Assembly: GCA_018401435.1 (NCBI GenBank)
Contig: JAGYJW010000009.1
Location: 62,001-126,000 of the forward strand
Direction: 5' to 3'
Length of the DNA: 64,000 bases
Origin: Deltaproteobacteria bacterium
GTDB lineage: Bacteria; Myxococcota_A; UBA796; UBA2385
Numbering within the stretch: position 1 is the stretch's first letter; every line of letters starts with the position of its first letter. Shown piece after piece: positions 18,348 through 28,285 of this stretch. A model generated the notes under the pieces. It made no database searches. It was given only the letters and a program-made list of their open reading frames with translations, and was not told where the DNA came from. Made by a program: the position numbers and the translations under genes.

Positions 18348-19441
18348 CGGCGCGGGTGATCATCTGCTGCGGCTCGGGCGGGGTAGGCAAGACCACCGTG
18401 AGCGCGGCCCTGGCCATCTCCTTGGCCCGATCGGGGCAGCGGGTGGCCGTGCTCACCATCGACCCCGCCCGCCGCCTCGCCGACAGCCTGGGCATCGGCA
18501 GCCTGGGCAATACGGCTCGGCGGGTGCCGCTGGAGCGCATCGACCCCGACTGCACCGGCAGCCTGGACGCCATGATGCTGGACGCCAAGGCCACCTTTGA
18601 CGACCTCATCCGGCGGGTGTCCCCCAGCCCGGGCGCGGCCGACCGCATCCTGGCCAACCACTACTACCGATTCGCCAGCCAGCGCCTGGGCGGCAGCCAC
18701 GAATATATGGCCATGGAGAAGCTGCTCGACCTCTGGCAGACCGGGCCCTACGACGTGATCGTCCTGGATACGCCCCCCACCCGACACGCCCTGGACTTCA
18801 TCAAGGCCCCCGACCGCATGGCCGGGCTCTTCGACCAGGGCGTCATGCGCTGGCTGGTGATGCCCGCGACCCAGGGCGGCTGGCGGGCCCTGGAGCTGGG
18901 CTCCGAGGTCGTGGCCAAGGTGCTCAAGCGCTTCCTGGGCCGGGGCACAATCGCCGAAATCGCTGATTTCTTTGAAGATTTTCGCGATCTTTGGGATGGT
19001 TTCACCGAGCGCAGCAAGCGGGTCAAGGCCCTGTTGGCCGACCCCGCAACCCGCTTCTTGCTGGTCAGCGCCCCCGCCCGCGCCGCCCAGGTCGAGGCCC
19101 TCTACTTCCTCGACGTGCTGAACCAACGCAAGCTGCCCTTCGGGGGCTTCGTCATCAACCGGGTGGTCGAGGCGCCTGCGCACCCGCCATCGGCGACGGC
19201 CTTGCGCGCGGCCATGCCCCCGGATGGCCCCACCGCGGCCGATCGCTGGGCCGAGATCTGCGCGGGGGTGGCCCAAGCCCCGGCCCAACGCCAGGCGCTG
19301 GCCGAAGCCCACGCCCGCCAGGTGGCCGCGCTCAAGGCGGCGGGCCCAGTGGGGGCGCCTTGCTGGCTGATCCCCGACCAGGACCGCGATCTGCATGATC
19401 TCGCGGACCTCGCCGAGCTGGGCCCCTACCTGCCCTCCTGA
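18344..19441 (+). CDS. ArsA/Get3-family ATPase (second of a pair)
   Basis: 365 residues from ATG 18344, again overlapping the previous stop by ATGA. The P-loop is IICCGSGGVGKTTVSAALA. TIDPARRLADSLG is the switch I region, DVIVLDTPPTRHALDFI is switch II, and FVINRV comes before the C-terminal helices. A long middle insertion (WRALELGSEVVAKVLKRFL, IAEIADFFEDFRDLWDGF) could form a membrane- or client-binding groove, as in Get3. The strict overlap with the first ATPase suggests equal amounts of both proteins. Function is not established. Confidence 0.88.
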   Translation: MTARVIICCGSGGVGKTTVSAALAISLARSGQRVAVLTIDPARRLADSLGIGSLGNTARRVPLERIDPDCTGSLDAMMLDAKATFDDLIRRVSPSPGAADRILANHYYRFASQRLGGSHEYMAMEKLLDLWQTGPYDVIVLDTPPTRHALDFIKAPDRMAGLFDQGVMRWLVMPATQGGWRALELGSEVVAKVLKRFLGRGTIAEIADFFEDFRDLWDGFTERSKRVKALLADPATRFLLVSAPARAAQVEALYFLDVLNQRKLPFGGFVINRVVEAPAHPPSATALRAAMPPDGPTAADRWAEICAGVAQAPAQRQALAEAHARQVAALKAAGPVGAPCWLIPDQDRDLHDLADLAELGPYLPS

Positions 19442-19464
19442 GGCCCCCCCCCCGCTGCCCCGGC

Positions 19465-20403
19465 CTACTCCAGGAAGGTGGCCTCGGAGATGCAGAGGTC
19501 GTTGAATTCCTTGCCGGCCTTCACCCCGGTGAAGGTCACGCGCACCTTGGTGGTGGTGTGGGCCGGGAAGCTGACCGTCTGGTCCATGAAGCTGCTCTTG
19601 AAGCTGACCTCCTCCTTGCTGCCATCCGAGAAGCTGAGGGTGGCCGTGGTGGCGTGGTTGGCCTTCATGAACATGGCGAAGCTATAGGCGTTGCCGTTGT
19701 TCAGGCGCAGCTGCGACACCTTGCGCGAGGCGCCGAAGTCGAAGTCCAGCCACTCGCCCGTGCCGTCGCCATCCTTGACGTTCTCGCACCACATCGAGTC
19801 CAGGATGCCGTCGTCGACATTGTCGGGGTCGTAGTCGCCGTCGGCATCCGAGGGGTAGACCGAGCTGGCCGAGAAGGCCTTGACCGGCACCGAGTCCGCC
19901 GGGCTGTCGTCCAGGACCTGGATCTCGGAGAAGACCGTGTCATTGAAGGTGTTGCCGCGGTGGATGGACTTGATGCGCACCCGCAGCTCGGAGGTCTTCA
20001 TCGCCTTGGCCAGGGTGACCACCTGAGGCTTCATCTCGTCGTCCAGCGTAAAGGTCTCCTTGCTGTCGTCCGGGAAGATGACCTCGATCTCCTTGGCCCG
20101 GTTGTGGCGCTGCCAGAAGTCGAAGGTGTACCAGTTGCCATTCCAGATGCGCAGGCCGGTCACGGTCTTTTCGCCACCCAGGTCGAGGCTCACGCTGGTG
20201 CCCAGCCCCGAGCCCCCGGTGTCGCCTTCAACCCACACGGTGGCCTGCTTGCCGTCGATGAGGTTCTTGGGGTCATAGGACACGCCGTCGGCGTCGGGCA
20301 GGGTCGAGGTGGACGAGGCCGCGCTCACCTTGACCACGGCGGCCGAAGCGAGGGAGGCGGGCGTCAACAGCGCGACTGCGAGGGTGGCGGGAATCCAGCG
20401 CAT
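19465..20403 (-). CDS. Secreted protein with two discoidin-like (NADase-type glycan-binding) domains
   Basis: 312 residues from ATG 20403 with a signal peptide (ATLAVALLTPASLASA). Two similar halves of about 140 residues follow. Each begins with Ser-rich strands, then YDPxNLxDG or YDPDNVDDG (Ca/loop motif), VWVEGD or MWCENV, a Gly/Asp segment and a beta segment with IWNGNWYTFDFWQRHNR or LNNGNAYSFAMFMKANH. Each ends with a DTVFSEI or NDLCISEATF strand. This is the pattern of F5/8-type or NADase-type glycan-binding domains that occur beside enzymes. No enzymatic domain is attached. Likely a surface or periplasmic carbohydrate-binding protein. Confidence 0.7.
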   Translation of the reverse strand: MRWIPATLAVALLTPASLASAAVVKVSAASSTSTLPDADGVSYDPKNLIDGKQATVWVEGDTGGSGLGTSVSLDLGGEKTVTGLRIWNGNWYTFDFWQRHNRAKEIEVIFPDDSKETFTLDDEMKPQVVTLAKAMKTSELRVRIKSIHRGNTFNDTVFSEIQVLDDSPADSVPVKAFSASSVYPSDADGDYDPDNVDDGILDSMWCENVKDGDGTGEWLDFDFGASRKVSQLRLNNGNAYSFAMFMKANHATTATLSFSDGSKEEVSFKSSFMDQTVSFPAHTTTKVRVTFTGVKAGKEFNDLCISEATFLE

Positions 20404-20531
20404 GGGTGCTCCTCTCAAGTGCGGGGTGCGGTGCTCGGGCGATGGCTTAGCGCCCAGAATGCAAAGGCGGTGCAAGGACCCGCGCCCAGCCCGGGCCCTT
20501 CCCAGGGGCGCCGAAGCGGGCTTGCAATGGG

Positions 20532-22325
20532 TCAGAAGACGGTCTGCCAGCTCATGCGACCGCCGCGAAAGCCCGGCAGGGAGCGGCATTGTCCGCCAGA
20601 GCAGCGGATTCCGGCCTTATAGGCCCCATAGAAGAAGCGCAGCGTGCTCGACGTCTTGGGGTGCCAGATGACCTCGCCCGCACCGTAGAGGTAGCGGCCA
20701 TCCTTGCCCTCGGGCGACGACGCGGCGGTGACCAGCGGGATGTTGCCGGTGGTGGTGATCACCGGGTTGTCGGTGAAGTCCTGGTAGACCAGGAAGACGA
20801 GCTTTTCGCCGCGGTGCCAGCCCACGGCGTTGTTCATCTCCAGGAAGTCTTCCTGCTGGAACTCGTTGTTGCCCCACCAGAAGCGCCGACCATTGACCGC
20901 GATCTCGATGCTATCCGTGTCGCTGATCGGGAACTGCAGGTCGCCGTCGAGGTGGAACATCAGGTCTGCCCCGTCCCGGGCGAAGTCATCCCGGCGGTCC
21001 ATGCGGAAGCCGGTGTTGATCAGCAGCACATTGCGGCCCTTGACCAGCTGGGCGCCGACGATGCCGTGGCCGATGGTCTCGGGGCTGCGGTTGAAGTGCA
21101 GGCCGCCGGTCTCGCGATCGCGGAAGGCGGCCATGGACACATAAGGCACGACGGCCCCGGGCTTGACGGCGTAGTCCACCCGCACCCGGGCGCCGGAGAT
21201 GTCGTTGGAATTCACCGCAGCCGAGGCGTCCTCGGTGATGACATTCTCGTACTCGAGGGTCGGGATATTCGCGACCTCCCAGTTGTCCGGGGTCGAGAAG
21301 GCGTTGACGCGCTCGGTGTCCAGGCTGTGCTTGGCCTCGATGAGCACGGTGGCCTTGCCCGGGTAGAGCGTGGCCGAACCATATCCGGCATAGCCCAGCC
21401 GGTCCTCGCCTTCGGGGAGCTGGGTCAGCTCGGGGCTGCGGTAGCCAAAGAGATCGCCCTCGACATACCAGTCCACCCCCAGCGCGTGAAAGGCGGCGTC
21501 GGCCCCGCTCACGATGGCGTCCAGCTCGCGGCTGTAGCGGGCGATGTCCTGGCCTTGCCGGTCTTCGGCCCGGCCAAAGCTATAGAGCACGCCGTGGGCG
21601 CCCACCTGCACCGGCCCCACCGCGTAGTGGGTGAGCCCCAGCCCCGTGACCATATGCGCGATGTCGCGGGTGATCAGCAGGTTGGGGTTGTCCTGGCTGA
21701 TGTCCTGGGTGTTGGTGAGCCCCGACACCATCGTGAACTCGAGATCGCCAGCCTGAACGCCCAGTTTCGCACCGCGAATCGAGGTGTCGATGTCGATATT
21801 GGTGTTCTTGACGATGTTGAGGGCGATGCCCCGCCCGAAGCTGGCGTAGGTGTCGCCCACAATCAGGCTGATGTGGTCCCAGCGCTTCTCCAGGTAGACC
21901 TTCTCCAGGCGCACCAGGGCGTTGTCCCAGGGCGACACGAAGTGCGCGGGGTCGTAGAGGGGCCGCTCCTGGACCTCTTCGCCATCCAGGATGTAGCGGT
22001 TGGCGAAGAAGGCGCCTTCGTCCAGCTGGGCGCCCACCGACAGGCCGGGGCGGGTGAGCAGCAGGTTGATGCGCTCCACCTGCTCGAAGTAGTCGAGCAC
22101 ACCCTCGCGATCGGGGAAGAGTTCGAGGGTGTCGTCGTTCTGGTGGTAGCGCAGCTCGAAATCCGAGCTGACCTGCACCGAGGAGTCCGCCAGCGGGCCC
22201 GTGCCCCACAGCTCAAAGGCCGCCGCCGGACGCGGCGCGACCAGGGCCAGCACAAGCGCCGCCCCAGCCAGGGGGGCAGCGGGGGAGGGTCCCCCCGGAC
22301 GGATATGCGGAGACAGGTGCAGCAC
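20532..22325 (-). CDS. DUF6029-like outer-membrane beta-barrel protein
   Basis: 597 residues from GTG 22325, 4 nt after the TlpA stop. The signal peptide (GAALVLALVAPRPAAA) is followed by FELWGTGPLADSSVQVSSDFELRYH, then many amphipathic strands with alternating aromatics (YASFGRGIALNI, LTHYAVGPVQVGAHGVLYSFG, FHLDGDLQFPI) and a terminal Phe (SWQTVF), as in BAM substrates. It resembles DUF6029-type barrels that often sit beside thioredoxin-like lipoproteins. The operon with a TlpA-like protein suggests a channel working with a periplasmic redox factor, which is inference. An alternative is a porin of unknown substrate. Confidence 0.7.
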   Translation of the reverse strand: MLHLSPHIRPGGPSPAAPLAGAALVLALVAPRPAAAFELWGTGPLADSSVQVSSDFELRYHQNDDTLELFPDREGVLDYFEQVERINLLLTRPGLSVGAQLDEGAFFANRYILDGEEVQERPLYDPAHFVSPWDNALVRLEKVYLEKRWDHISLIVGDTYASFGRGIALNIVKNTNIDIDTSIRGAKLGVQAGDLEFTMVSGLTNTQDISQDNPNLLITRDIAHMVTGLGLTHYAVGPVQVGAHGVLYSFGRAEDRQGQDIARYSRELDAIVSGADAAFHALGVDWYVEGDLFGYRSPELTQLPEGEDRLGYAGYGSATLYPGKATVLIEAKHSLDTERVNAFSTPDNWEVANIPTLEYENVITEDASAAVNSNDISGARVRVDYAVKPGAVVPYVSMAAFRDRETGGLHFNRSPETIGHGIVGAQLVKGRNVLLINTGFRMDRRDDFARDGADLMFHLDGDLQFPISDTDSIEIAVNGRRFWWGNNEFQQEDFLEMNNAVGWHRGEKLVFLVYQDFTDNPVITTTGNIPLVTAASSPEGKDGRYLYGAGEVIWHPKTSSTLRFFYGAYKAGIRCSGGQCRSLPGFRGGRMSWQTVF

Positions 22326-22329
22326 GGCG

Positions 22330-22857
22330 CTATTCGCCGCCGGGCAGGTCGGGGCCGCTCAACAGGGCCTCGACCTCTCTTCGCATGCCCACCTCGTCAC
22401 CCGGGTTGTAGCCCATATGGGTCGCGACGATTCGGCCCTCCCTGTCCACAATCACCGTGTAAGGCAGGGTCTTGGAGGGGTTGAGCTGGCTGACCACCTT
22501 GGTCTCCTTGTCCAGGAGCACCGGGAAGGTGTAGCCATTGCGCTTGATGACCGGCTTGACCATGGACGCCGAGCGGGCGTCGTCGGCGCTGATGGACAGC
22601 ACGGTGAAGCCCTTGGGACCCAGGTCTGCGTGCATCTTCTGCAGATGGGTCATCTCCACCATGCAGGGCTGGCACCAGGTGGCCCAGAAGTTCAGCAGCA
22701 CGACCTTGCCGCGGAAGTCCTTGACGGAGACTTCTTTGTTGTCGATGTCCCGGAGGGTGAAGTCGGGCAGCTGCTCGCCCACCGCCAAAGCGTCCGTGGG
22801 CATCAGGCCCGCAGCGACCCCAAGGGTCAGGAGCAGGGCGTAGAGGGCTCGGCGCAT
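22330..22857 (-). CDS. TlpA/ResA-like periplasmic thiol-disulfide protein
   Basis: 175 residues from ATG 22857 with a signal peptide (LYALLLTLGVAAGLMPTDALA). The thioredoxin fold shows PDFTLRDIDNKEVSVKDFRGKVVLLNFWATWCQPCMVEMTHL, containing the active-site WCQPC, then FTVLSISADDARS and the cis-Pro region LPYTVIVDREGRIV. Such proteins keep periplasmic cysteines reduced, for example for cytochrome c or outer-membrane protein maturation. It is transcribed with the downstream barrel protein and is divergent from the NtrC-type regulator, which may control it. Confidence 0.92.
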   Translation of the reverse strand: MRRALYALLLTLGVAAGLMPTDALAVGEQLPDFTLRDIDNKEVSVKDFRGKVVLLNFWATWCQPCMVEMTHLQKMHADLGPKGFTVLSISADDARSASMVKPVIKRNGYTFPVLLDKETKVVSQLNPSKTLPYTVIVDREGRIVATHMGYNPGDEVGMRREVEALLSGPDLPGGE

Positions 22858-23034
22858 GGGTTCTCCCGTGAGTGGCCAGCAAGGATGCCACAACCGACGG
22901 CGAGTGGCGGACCCGAGACGCCCGAAGCTATCGCGCCATTCACCGGCTGTCCCCGCCCGGCGGGCTCCCGGGGGGCGGAGGCGGGTCGGGGATGATAGGA
23001 CGCCCCCATCGCCCCGGCCGGGAATAGGCAGCAC

Positions 23035-24432
<1,398 letters not shown>

Positions 24433-24512
24433 CGTCGCTGCACCGTGCTCCCTCCACCCCGGGGAGCTATCCTTGGCCGTCGCGCCAGTCGGCACCTGGA
24501 GAATCGCTTCCC

Positions 24513-25598
24513 ATGTTCCCTGCCCTCACTCTCCTCGCCTCGATGGTCCTGCCCGCCGCGCAGGCCGCCGAAGTCACCGAGCTCGCGCCCATGCTGCGCG
24601 GGGATGTGCAGCTCCGCTATGACATCGACGCCGAGCGTGGTCGCCTGGTCGAAGGCGACCAGACCGTCGGCCGGCGGGTGCTGACCGATCACACGCTCAA
24701 CTGGACGGGCAGCTTCAGCATCCTGCAGGGCGCTGCGCTCTTCATCGAGCTGCCGCAGTCGCTCAGCCAGCGGGTGGCCTTCAAGGACGCCCACGCCATG
24801 GGCTTCGATCCGGTGGATGACGTCGGCACGATGGTGGACACCCCCGCCTTGGCGGATGCCGACCCCACCGTGGGATCGGGCATGGGTGGCACCTGGCTGG
24901 GCATGAAGGGCGCCCCCTTCTCCGAGACCCTCTACCAGCGCGGCGACCGCGTCAGCTGGCTGCTTGAGGCCGCGGTGCGCTTCAAGGACAAGACCAACTT
25001 CTGGACCTATGGGCCCCGGGGCACCCGGGGCGGCGGACCGGGCGCGCCGGCCTTCCGCCTGCGCGGCGCCTTCTCCACCACCCACCGCAGCGCCCAGCCC
25101 TATCTGGTGGCCACCTGGACCCGCGCCGGCCGCATCAACACCGACGTGGTGGACGATGCCGGCCGCGTGGTGGCCAGGGACCTGGAGCTTCGGCCCAGCA
25201 GCGACGTCGAGCTGGTCACCGGCAGCGAGCTGAACGTGGCCCAGTACGGCGATGGGGCACGCGTAGACCTCGATTTCAAGGGGCGCTTTGGCTACCGCAG
25301 CTGGCAGGACATCCCCAGCGGCCTCTACCTGCCCGATGTCTTGGACGCGTCCCGCGCATTGACGGCGACCGAGAGCGAGTATGCCTATGTCTCGGGCGGC
25401 TTTGGCGTGAATTGGCGCATCATCCACTACCTGCAGTGGAATGTGAGCGGCGATGTCGGCTTCACCACGCCGCGCACCATCGAGCACTTCTACCCGGTGT
25501 CCACGGGCATGGGCACGATGACCTGGGGGGTGACCACCTCTCTGCGCTTCCGCATCCGAGACGAGCTCTTCGCGACGGTCAAGCCCACCCTCCCCTGA
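24513..25598 (+). CDS. Outer-membrane beta-barrel-like secreted protein of unknown function
   Basis: 361 residues from ATG 24513 with a signal peptide (LTLLASMVLPAAQAAE). The mature part reads as amphipathic strands: LRGDVQLRYDID, LNWTGSFSILQGAALFIELPQSL, VSWLLEAAVRFKD, FRLRGAFSTTHRSAQPYLVATW, ARVDLDFKGRFGYRSW, WGVTTSLRFRIRDELF. This resembles porin or conduit barrels found in Myxococcota; no family is certain. An embedded Gly-rich loop (RGTRGGGPG) could be an extracellular turn. It may be co-transcribed with the regulator 80 nt upstream. A terminator-like hairpin overlaps its stop. Confidence 0.6.
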   Translation: MFPALTLLASMVLPAAQAAEVTELAPMLRGDVQLRYDIDAERGRLVEGDQTVGRRVLTDHTLNWTGSFSILQGAALFIELPQSLSQRVAFKDAHAMGFDPVDDVGTMVDTPALADADPTVGSGMGGTWLGMKGAPFSETLYQRGDRVSWLLEAAVRFKDKTNFWTYGPRGTRGGGPGAPAFRLRGAFSTTHRSAQPYLVATWTRAGRINTDVVDDAGRVVARDLELRPSSDVELVTGSELNVAQYGDGARVDLDFKGRFGYRSWQDIPSGLYLPDVLDASRALTATESEYAYVSGGFGVNWRIIHYLQWNVSGDVGFTTPRTIEHFYPVSTGMGTMTWGVTTSLRFRIRDELFATVKPTLP

Positions 25599-25605
25599 GG
25601 GTGGG
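25584..25605. terminator. Hairpin at the 3' end between convergent genes
   Basis: CCCACCCTC (25584-25592) pairs perfectly with GAGGGTGGG (25597-25605) around a 4-nt loop. It spans the stop codon of the barrel gene and faces the convergent yraN gene 22 nt away. No clear T run follows, so rho-independent activity is only plausible. Confidence 0.45.
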
Positions 25606-25626
25606 GCCCATGGGATCGGGGCGCGC

Positions 25627-25998
25627 TCAGCCGTCGAAAGCGTCGTCGACCAGCTCAATCTGGCCACCTTCGACCAGGGCGACCAAGAAGCAGGCCTCGT
25701 CCACCAGGTCGTCGTAGCCGGCCAGGAAGGCCCGCGCTGCGAGGCGCAGCCGCCGCTGTTTGCCGGTATCCACGGCCTCCAGGCCGCCTACCGGATCGTC
25801 GGGGGCGCGCGCCTTGACCTCGACGAAACGCAGGGCGCCCCGGCGGCCCACCACGAGATCCAGCTCGCCCCCGCCGCCGCGCCAGTTTCGCGCCAGCACC
25901 TGCCAGCCCTGGTCTTCGAGCAGGGAGGCGACGGCAGCTTCGGCCTCGGCGCCCAGGCGCAACGCCGCGCGGCGCGCATCCGCCTCAGGGGTGGACAC
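25627..25998 (-). CDS. YraN/UPF0102 family nuclease-like protein
   Basis: 123 residues, normal size. It contains GAEAEAAVASLLEDQGWQVLARNWR, then GGGELDLVVGRRGALRFVEVKARA. The E-x-D...E-x-K pattern of the restriction-endonuclease-like fold is complete. The C-terminus K(Q)RRLRLAARAFL is also typical. YraN genes lie near ribosomal and trmD genes in many bacteria, and here it follows rplS on the same strand. Function remains unclear; a DNA repair or recombination nuclease is suspected. Confidence 0.9.
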   Translation of the reverse strand: MSTPEADARRAALRLGAEAEAAVASLLEDQGWQVLARNWRGGGGELDLVVGRRGALRFVEVKARAPDDPVGGLEAVDTGKQRRLRLAARAFLAGYDDLVDEACFLVALVEGGQIELVDDAFDG

Positions 25999-26055
25999 GC
26001 GCCGCCAGGTGGACGAGCCGGGCTGGACGGGGGAGACCCGCCCCAGGACCGGTGA

Positions 26056-26415
26056 TCAGCCGCGCCAACCGCGAACTTCGGTCAGACGAGCCTTCTTGCC
26101 GCGCAGGTCGCGGAGGTAGTAGAGCTTGGCCCGGCGCACCTCGTGGCGGCTCTTGACCTCGATGGTCTCCAGCCAGGGGCTGTGCAGCGGGAAGACGCGT
26201 TCAACGCCGACGCTGTGGGACACCTTGCGCACCGTGAAGGTGCTGCGGGGTCCGCCATTCTTGATGGCGATGACGGTGCCTTCGAAGACCTGGATGCGGG
26301 TCTTCTCACCCTCGGTGATGCGGACGTGGACGCGGACCGTGTCGCCCGAACGCATGTTCAGGCCTTCGTGGGTCTTCGCGGCGAGGCCCTGCTCGATCTC
26401 AGCCATGGTGGTCAT
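26056..26415 (-). CDS. rplS: 50S ribosomal protein L19
   Basis: 119 residues, normal length. Family motifs are [60 protein letters not shown] and [21 protein letters not shown] 26415 follows GAGGGTGA on the mRNA; ATG 26406 is an alternative. L19 sits at the 30S-50S interface. It follows trmD in the conserved rpsP-rimM-trmD-rplS order. It probably also has its own promoter in the trmD end, so it can be made independently of the methyltransferase. Confidence 0.97.
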   Translation of the reverse strand: MTTMAEIEQGLAAKTHEGLNMRSGDTVRVHVRITEGEKTRIQVFEGTVIAIKNGGPRSTFTVRKVSHSVGVERVFPLHSPWLETIEVKSRHEVRRAKLYYLRDLRGKKARLTEVRGWRG

Positions 26416-26533
26416 ATCGGATCACCCTCTCCGGCAGAGCCGGCATGCAAGGATTGGACGGTTGGGCCGGGCTCTGACCCGTCGGGACGCAAGGGGCGGT
26501 CCGAGGTCGTCGCGCTCAGCTTCAAGCCCGTGG

Positions 26534-26562
26534 CCATTAGCGGTCTGGGGGCCGCCTGTCAA
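26534..26562 (-). promoter_or_regulatory. Strong sigma-70-type promoter for rplS
   Basis: On the minus strand a perfect TTGACA (26562-26557) is followed after exactly 17 nt by TAATGG (26539-26534). The -35 box overlaps the trmD stop codon. Initiation near 26527 would give a leader of about 110 nt before rplS, containing a small CCGGC-TCT-GCCGG hairpin near the ribosome site. This would uncouple L19 from the low-abundance TrmD. Confidence 0.55.
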
Positions 26563-27299
26563 AGGGAGCCGGACGGTTCCCGCGCATTCCCCGCGCTGTC
26601 GGCGGGCCGATCCGCCGGGTCCGCGTCTGCGGGGGCCAGCAGGTCGGGGCGGATGGATTCGGTGCGGGCGCGGGCCTGGTCGGCGCGCCAGGCCTCGATG
26701 CGGGCGTGGTGGCCGGAGCGGAGCACCTCGGGCACGGCGTGGCCCTGCCATTCTGGCGGGCGGGTATAGACCGGGGCCTCCAGCAAGCCGTCCGAGAAGC
26801 TCTCCAAAACCGCACTCTCGGGGTTGCCGAGCACCCCGGGCAGCAGGCGGGCGATGGCGTCCACGATCACCAGGGCGGGCAGCTCGCCGCCGGTCAGGAC
26901 ATAGTCCCCGATGGTCAGGGCCTCGTCCACCAACTGCTCTCGGACGCGGCCATCGACCCCTTCGTAGTGCCCGCAGACAAAGATCAGCTGCGTCTCTTGG
27001 GCCAGCCGCCGCGCGGCGGCCTGGTCAAAGGGAGCCCCGGCCGGATCCATCAGGATCACCCGAGCGCCGGGCCTGCGAAGGGCGGACAGGGCGGCGTCAA
27101 TCACGTCCACCCGCAGCACCATGCCGCTGCCGCCGCCATAGGGGGCGTCATCGACCTGCCGGTAGCGCCCCCGGCCCCAAGCCCGCAGATCGTGGGCCTC
27201 GGCCGCTATCAGGCCCTGCTGGCGGGCCCGCCCGATGATGCTGTGCGACAAGGCCTGGTCGCACATCTCGGGGAATAGGGTGAGGATGTCGAAGCGCAC
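26559..27299 (-). CDS. trmD: tRNA (guanine37-N1)-methyltransferase
   Basis: 246 residues. It contains all TrmD (SPOUT) signatures: [23 protein letters not shown], the YGGGSGMVL loop, [11 protein letters not shown], the [29 protein letters not shown] knot that binds SAM, and [21 protein letters not shown]. The last 25 residues are a Pro/Asp-rich extension not normally present, close to the embedded rplS promoter. TrmD methylates G37 of certain tRNAs and prevents frameshifting. It follows rimM after an unusual 182-nt gap with hairpins. Confidence 0.97.
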   Translation of the reverse strand: MRFDILTLFPEMCDQALSHSIIGRARQQGLIAAEAHDLRAWGRGRYRQVDDAPYGGGSGMVLRVDVIDAALSALRRPGARVILMDPAGAPFDQAAARRLAQETQLIFVCGHYEGVDGRVREQLVDEALTIGDYVLTGGELPALVIVDAIARLLPGVLGNPESAVLESFSDGLLEAPVYTRPPEWQGHAVPEVLRSGHHARIEAWRADQARARTESIRPDLLAPADADPADRPADSAGNAREPSGSL

Positions 27300-27316
27300 G
27301 AGAGCCCCTGGTTCAG

Positions 27317-27337
27317 CGAATCGGAGGGCCCGATTCG
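27317..27337 (-). terminator. Hairpin in the rimM-trmD gap
   Basis: CGAATCGG (27317-27324) and CCGATTCG (27330-27337) form a perfect 8-bp stem with a 5-nt loop, 18 nt before the trmD start. It is not followed by T residues, so it could affect ribosome loading or RNA stability rather than terminate transcription. Confidence 0.4.
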
Positions 27338-27452
27338 ATGGGCGCGGCTGGCGCCCGGGCCAGCCGACCGGCAGCCTCGCGAGAGGATGCCGTGGGGGAG
27401 CGCCCTCTGGGCGCGGCGCGGAGGCAAGGCCCCCGCCGAGATTCGGGTTGTT

Positions 27453-27478
27453 CAGCGGCGCGCGATTGGCGCGCGCTG
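27453..27478 (-). terminator. GC-rich hairpin just after rimM
   Basis: Directly after the rimM stop (27482 on this strand), CAGC/GCTG plus GCGCGC/GCGCGC form a 10-bp stem with one bulged base and a GATTG-type loop. It may act as a partial terminator or attenuator that lowers trmD expression relative to the ribosomal genes. Confidence 0.45.
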
Positions 27479-27481
27479 GAC

Positions 27482-28018
27482 CTAGAGCAGCTTGCCCGCG
27501 TCGTCGTCCACGATGATGCGATCGCCGGGCCGCACCTCAAGCACGACCTGCCGCAGGGCGGCCACATAGTGCTCGCCTTCGGGCCCCCGAATGACCCAGG
27601 TGTCGACCTCGGACTGGCTGTAGATCTCGGCCAGGCGGCCCAGGTCCTGGCCGGACCGGGTGAAGACCGGCAGCCCGATCAGATCGCTGTGGTAGTACTC
27701 CCCCGGGCCGGGCGTGGGCAGCTGCGCCTGGGGCAGGACGATCTCCAGACCATTGAGTCCGGCGGCCTGATCGACATGCCTGATGCCGGGGCTGCTGCCG
27801 ATGATGCGGCGGCCCGTGCCCCGGGACAGGGTCAGCGGCAAGACCTGGCGCCGGCCATCTTCTGCCACCAAGATCACGTCGGTGGGCCCGTCCAACAGGT
27901 CGGATTCGGGATTGTAGAGGAAGACGCGAAACTCCCCTCGGAGACCGAAGGGAGTCATCACGGTGCCAAGGCGCACATCATCGGGCCGGAAGCGCTGGCC
28001 AGCGAGGAGGGGCGCCAA
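27482..28018 (-). CDS. rimM: 16S rRNA processing protein RimM
   Basis: The conserved core is [22 protein letters not shown], then [34 protein letters not shown] and the PRC-barrel end [24 protein letters not shown]. The start is uncertain: TTG 28018 gives 178 residues, close to family length, and lies 8 nt after the khpA stop. GTG 27976 would give 164. RimM assists maturation of the 30S head. It stands in the standard place between the KH protein and trmD. Confidence 0.9.
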   Translation of the reverse strand: MAPLLAGQRFRPDDVRLGTVMTPFGLRGEFRVFLYNPESDLLDGPTDVILVAEDGRRQVLPLTLSRGTGRRIIGSSPGIRHVDQAAGLNGLEIVLPQAQLPTPGPGEYYHSDLIGLPVFTRSGQDLGRLAEIYSQSEVDTWVIRGPEGEHYVAALRQVVLEVRPGDRIIVDDDAGKLL

Positions 28019-28025
28019 GGACGAC

Positions 28026-28274
28026 CTACTCTTCGTCTTCGTCGGCGTCCTGATCATCGACCAGGTCGAGAACCGGCTTGCGCGGGCCTCCGGCGACGGC
28101 CACGACAGCCTGCATCGCGCGAAGGTGCCCCTGCGGGCCCCGAAGGCGGGCATAGTCGGCGGCGTTCACCCGAAGCTCCAACAGGAGCGAGGCTTCACCC
28201 TCGACCACAGAGACCTGGACGTCGTCAGGATGCGCCACGAGCGGGCGCACCATATATTCGACCAGATCCTGCAT
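28026..28274 (-). CDS. khpA: KhpA-like KH-domain RNA-binding protein
   Basis: 82 residues from ATG 28274 (a TTG at 28289 overlapping the rpsP stop is an alternative). It begins MQDLVEYMVRPLVAHPDDVQV, matching the KhpA/YlqC family. The KH core is VNAADYARLRGPQGHLRAMQAVV, where the usual GxxG loop appears as GPQG. An acidic tail (DDQDADEDEE) is added. KhpA binds RNA, usually with KhpB, and affects cell division or sRNA function. Its position between rpsP and rimM is conserved in many bacteria. Confidence 0.88.
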   Translation of the reverse strand: MQDLVEYMVRPLVAHPDDVQVSVVEGEASLLLELRVNAADYARLRGPQGHLRAMQAVVAVAGGPRKPVLDLVDDQDADEDEE

Positions 28275-28285
28275 GGGGACCCCGC

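Noticed and set aside
17400..19441. Arsenite efflux ATPase operon
   Set aside because: The ArsA-like proteins lack an arsenite-binding Cys cluster and there are no arsB/arsC/arsR neighbours.
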